From: an uncultured Collinsella sp.
Lineage (GTDB): Bacteria; Actinomycetota; Coriobacteriia; Coriobacteriales; Coriobacteriaceae
Length of the DNA stretch: 14,295 bases
Direction of reading: 5' to 3'
Assembly (NCBI GenBank): GCA_902475865.1
Contig: CABSBK010000005.1
Coordinates: 1 to 14,295 of the forward strand
In this document: positions 14,255-14,295 of the stretch, piece by piece
How the letters are laid out: every line of letters starts with the position of its first letter
Numbering within the stretch: position 1 is the first letter of the stretch
Position numbers and translations under genes: made by a program
The notes under the pieces: generated by a model
What the model was told of the DNA's origin: nothing
The model's input: only the letters and a program-made list of their open reading frames with translations
Databases searched by the model: none

Positions 14255-14295
14255 AGATCGGAAGAGCGTCGTGTAGGGAAAGAGTGTAGATCTCG
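14255..14295. other. Illumina TruSeq adapter sequence (artefact)
   Basis: All 41 terminal bases, beginning AGATCGGAAGAGCGTCGTGT, agree with the reverse complement of the Illumina TruSeq universal adapter as I know it. This is untrimmed read-through assembled onto the contig end, and it is not part of the genome. Nothing to the right of 14254 should be interpreted. Confidence 0.97.

Overview
The window looks like a chromosomal contig end from a high-GC actinobacterium of the Coriobacteriia, most likely Collinsella or a close relative. This is inferred from the GC-rich third codon positions, the tandem PafB/PafC-like WYL regulators, and a large LPXTG-anchored thioester/isopeptide adhesin. No rRNA, tRNA, CRISPR array, transposase or phage gene was seen. 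The last 41 bases (14255-14295) are not biological: they match the Illumina TruSeq adapter, so the real sequence ends at about 14254.

Layout. (1) 20-1072, minus: rlmN, a radical-SAM rRNA/tRNA adenine methyltransferase. (2) 1158-2123, plus: ddl (D-Ala-D-Ala ligase), divergent from rlmN. It overlaps by 7 bases a DinG-type gene at 2117-5011 that joins a DEDDh exonuclease to an XPD-like helicase with a four-cysteine Fe-S signature. (3) 5008-6934, minus: two overlapping WYL-domain regulators resembling PafB and PafC. They converge on the helicase gene, and both genes take their stop codons from one TTAA palindrome at 5008-5011. (4) 7132-10230, plus: a 1032-residue membrane protein. It is an M28-type aminopeptidase fold cut in two by about 650 residues of acidic Ala/Pro/Glu-rich sequence, with several metal-binding positions replaced. 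A 72-residue single-pass membrane protein follows at 10252-10470, then a strong terminator. (5) 10533-13964, minus: a 1143-residue surface adhesin with a signal peptide, a thioester domain, six SpaA/CnaB-like domains each with a complete isopeptide triad, a fimbrial-type stalk domain and an LPATG anchor. Its 290-base leader contains repeats and a hairpin.

How they fit together. rlmN and ddl are housekeeping genes (ribosome, cell wall). The helicase-exonuclease next to a PafBC-like pair suggests a small DNA-damage module, by analogy with mycobacterial PafBC. The split M28-like protein and its small partner form an independent two-gene unit of unknown function. It is the best candidate here for something undescribed. 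The adhesin is a stand-alone cell-wall protein; no sortase gene lies in the window.
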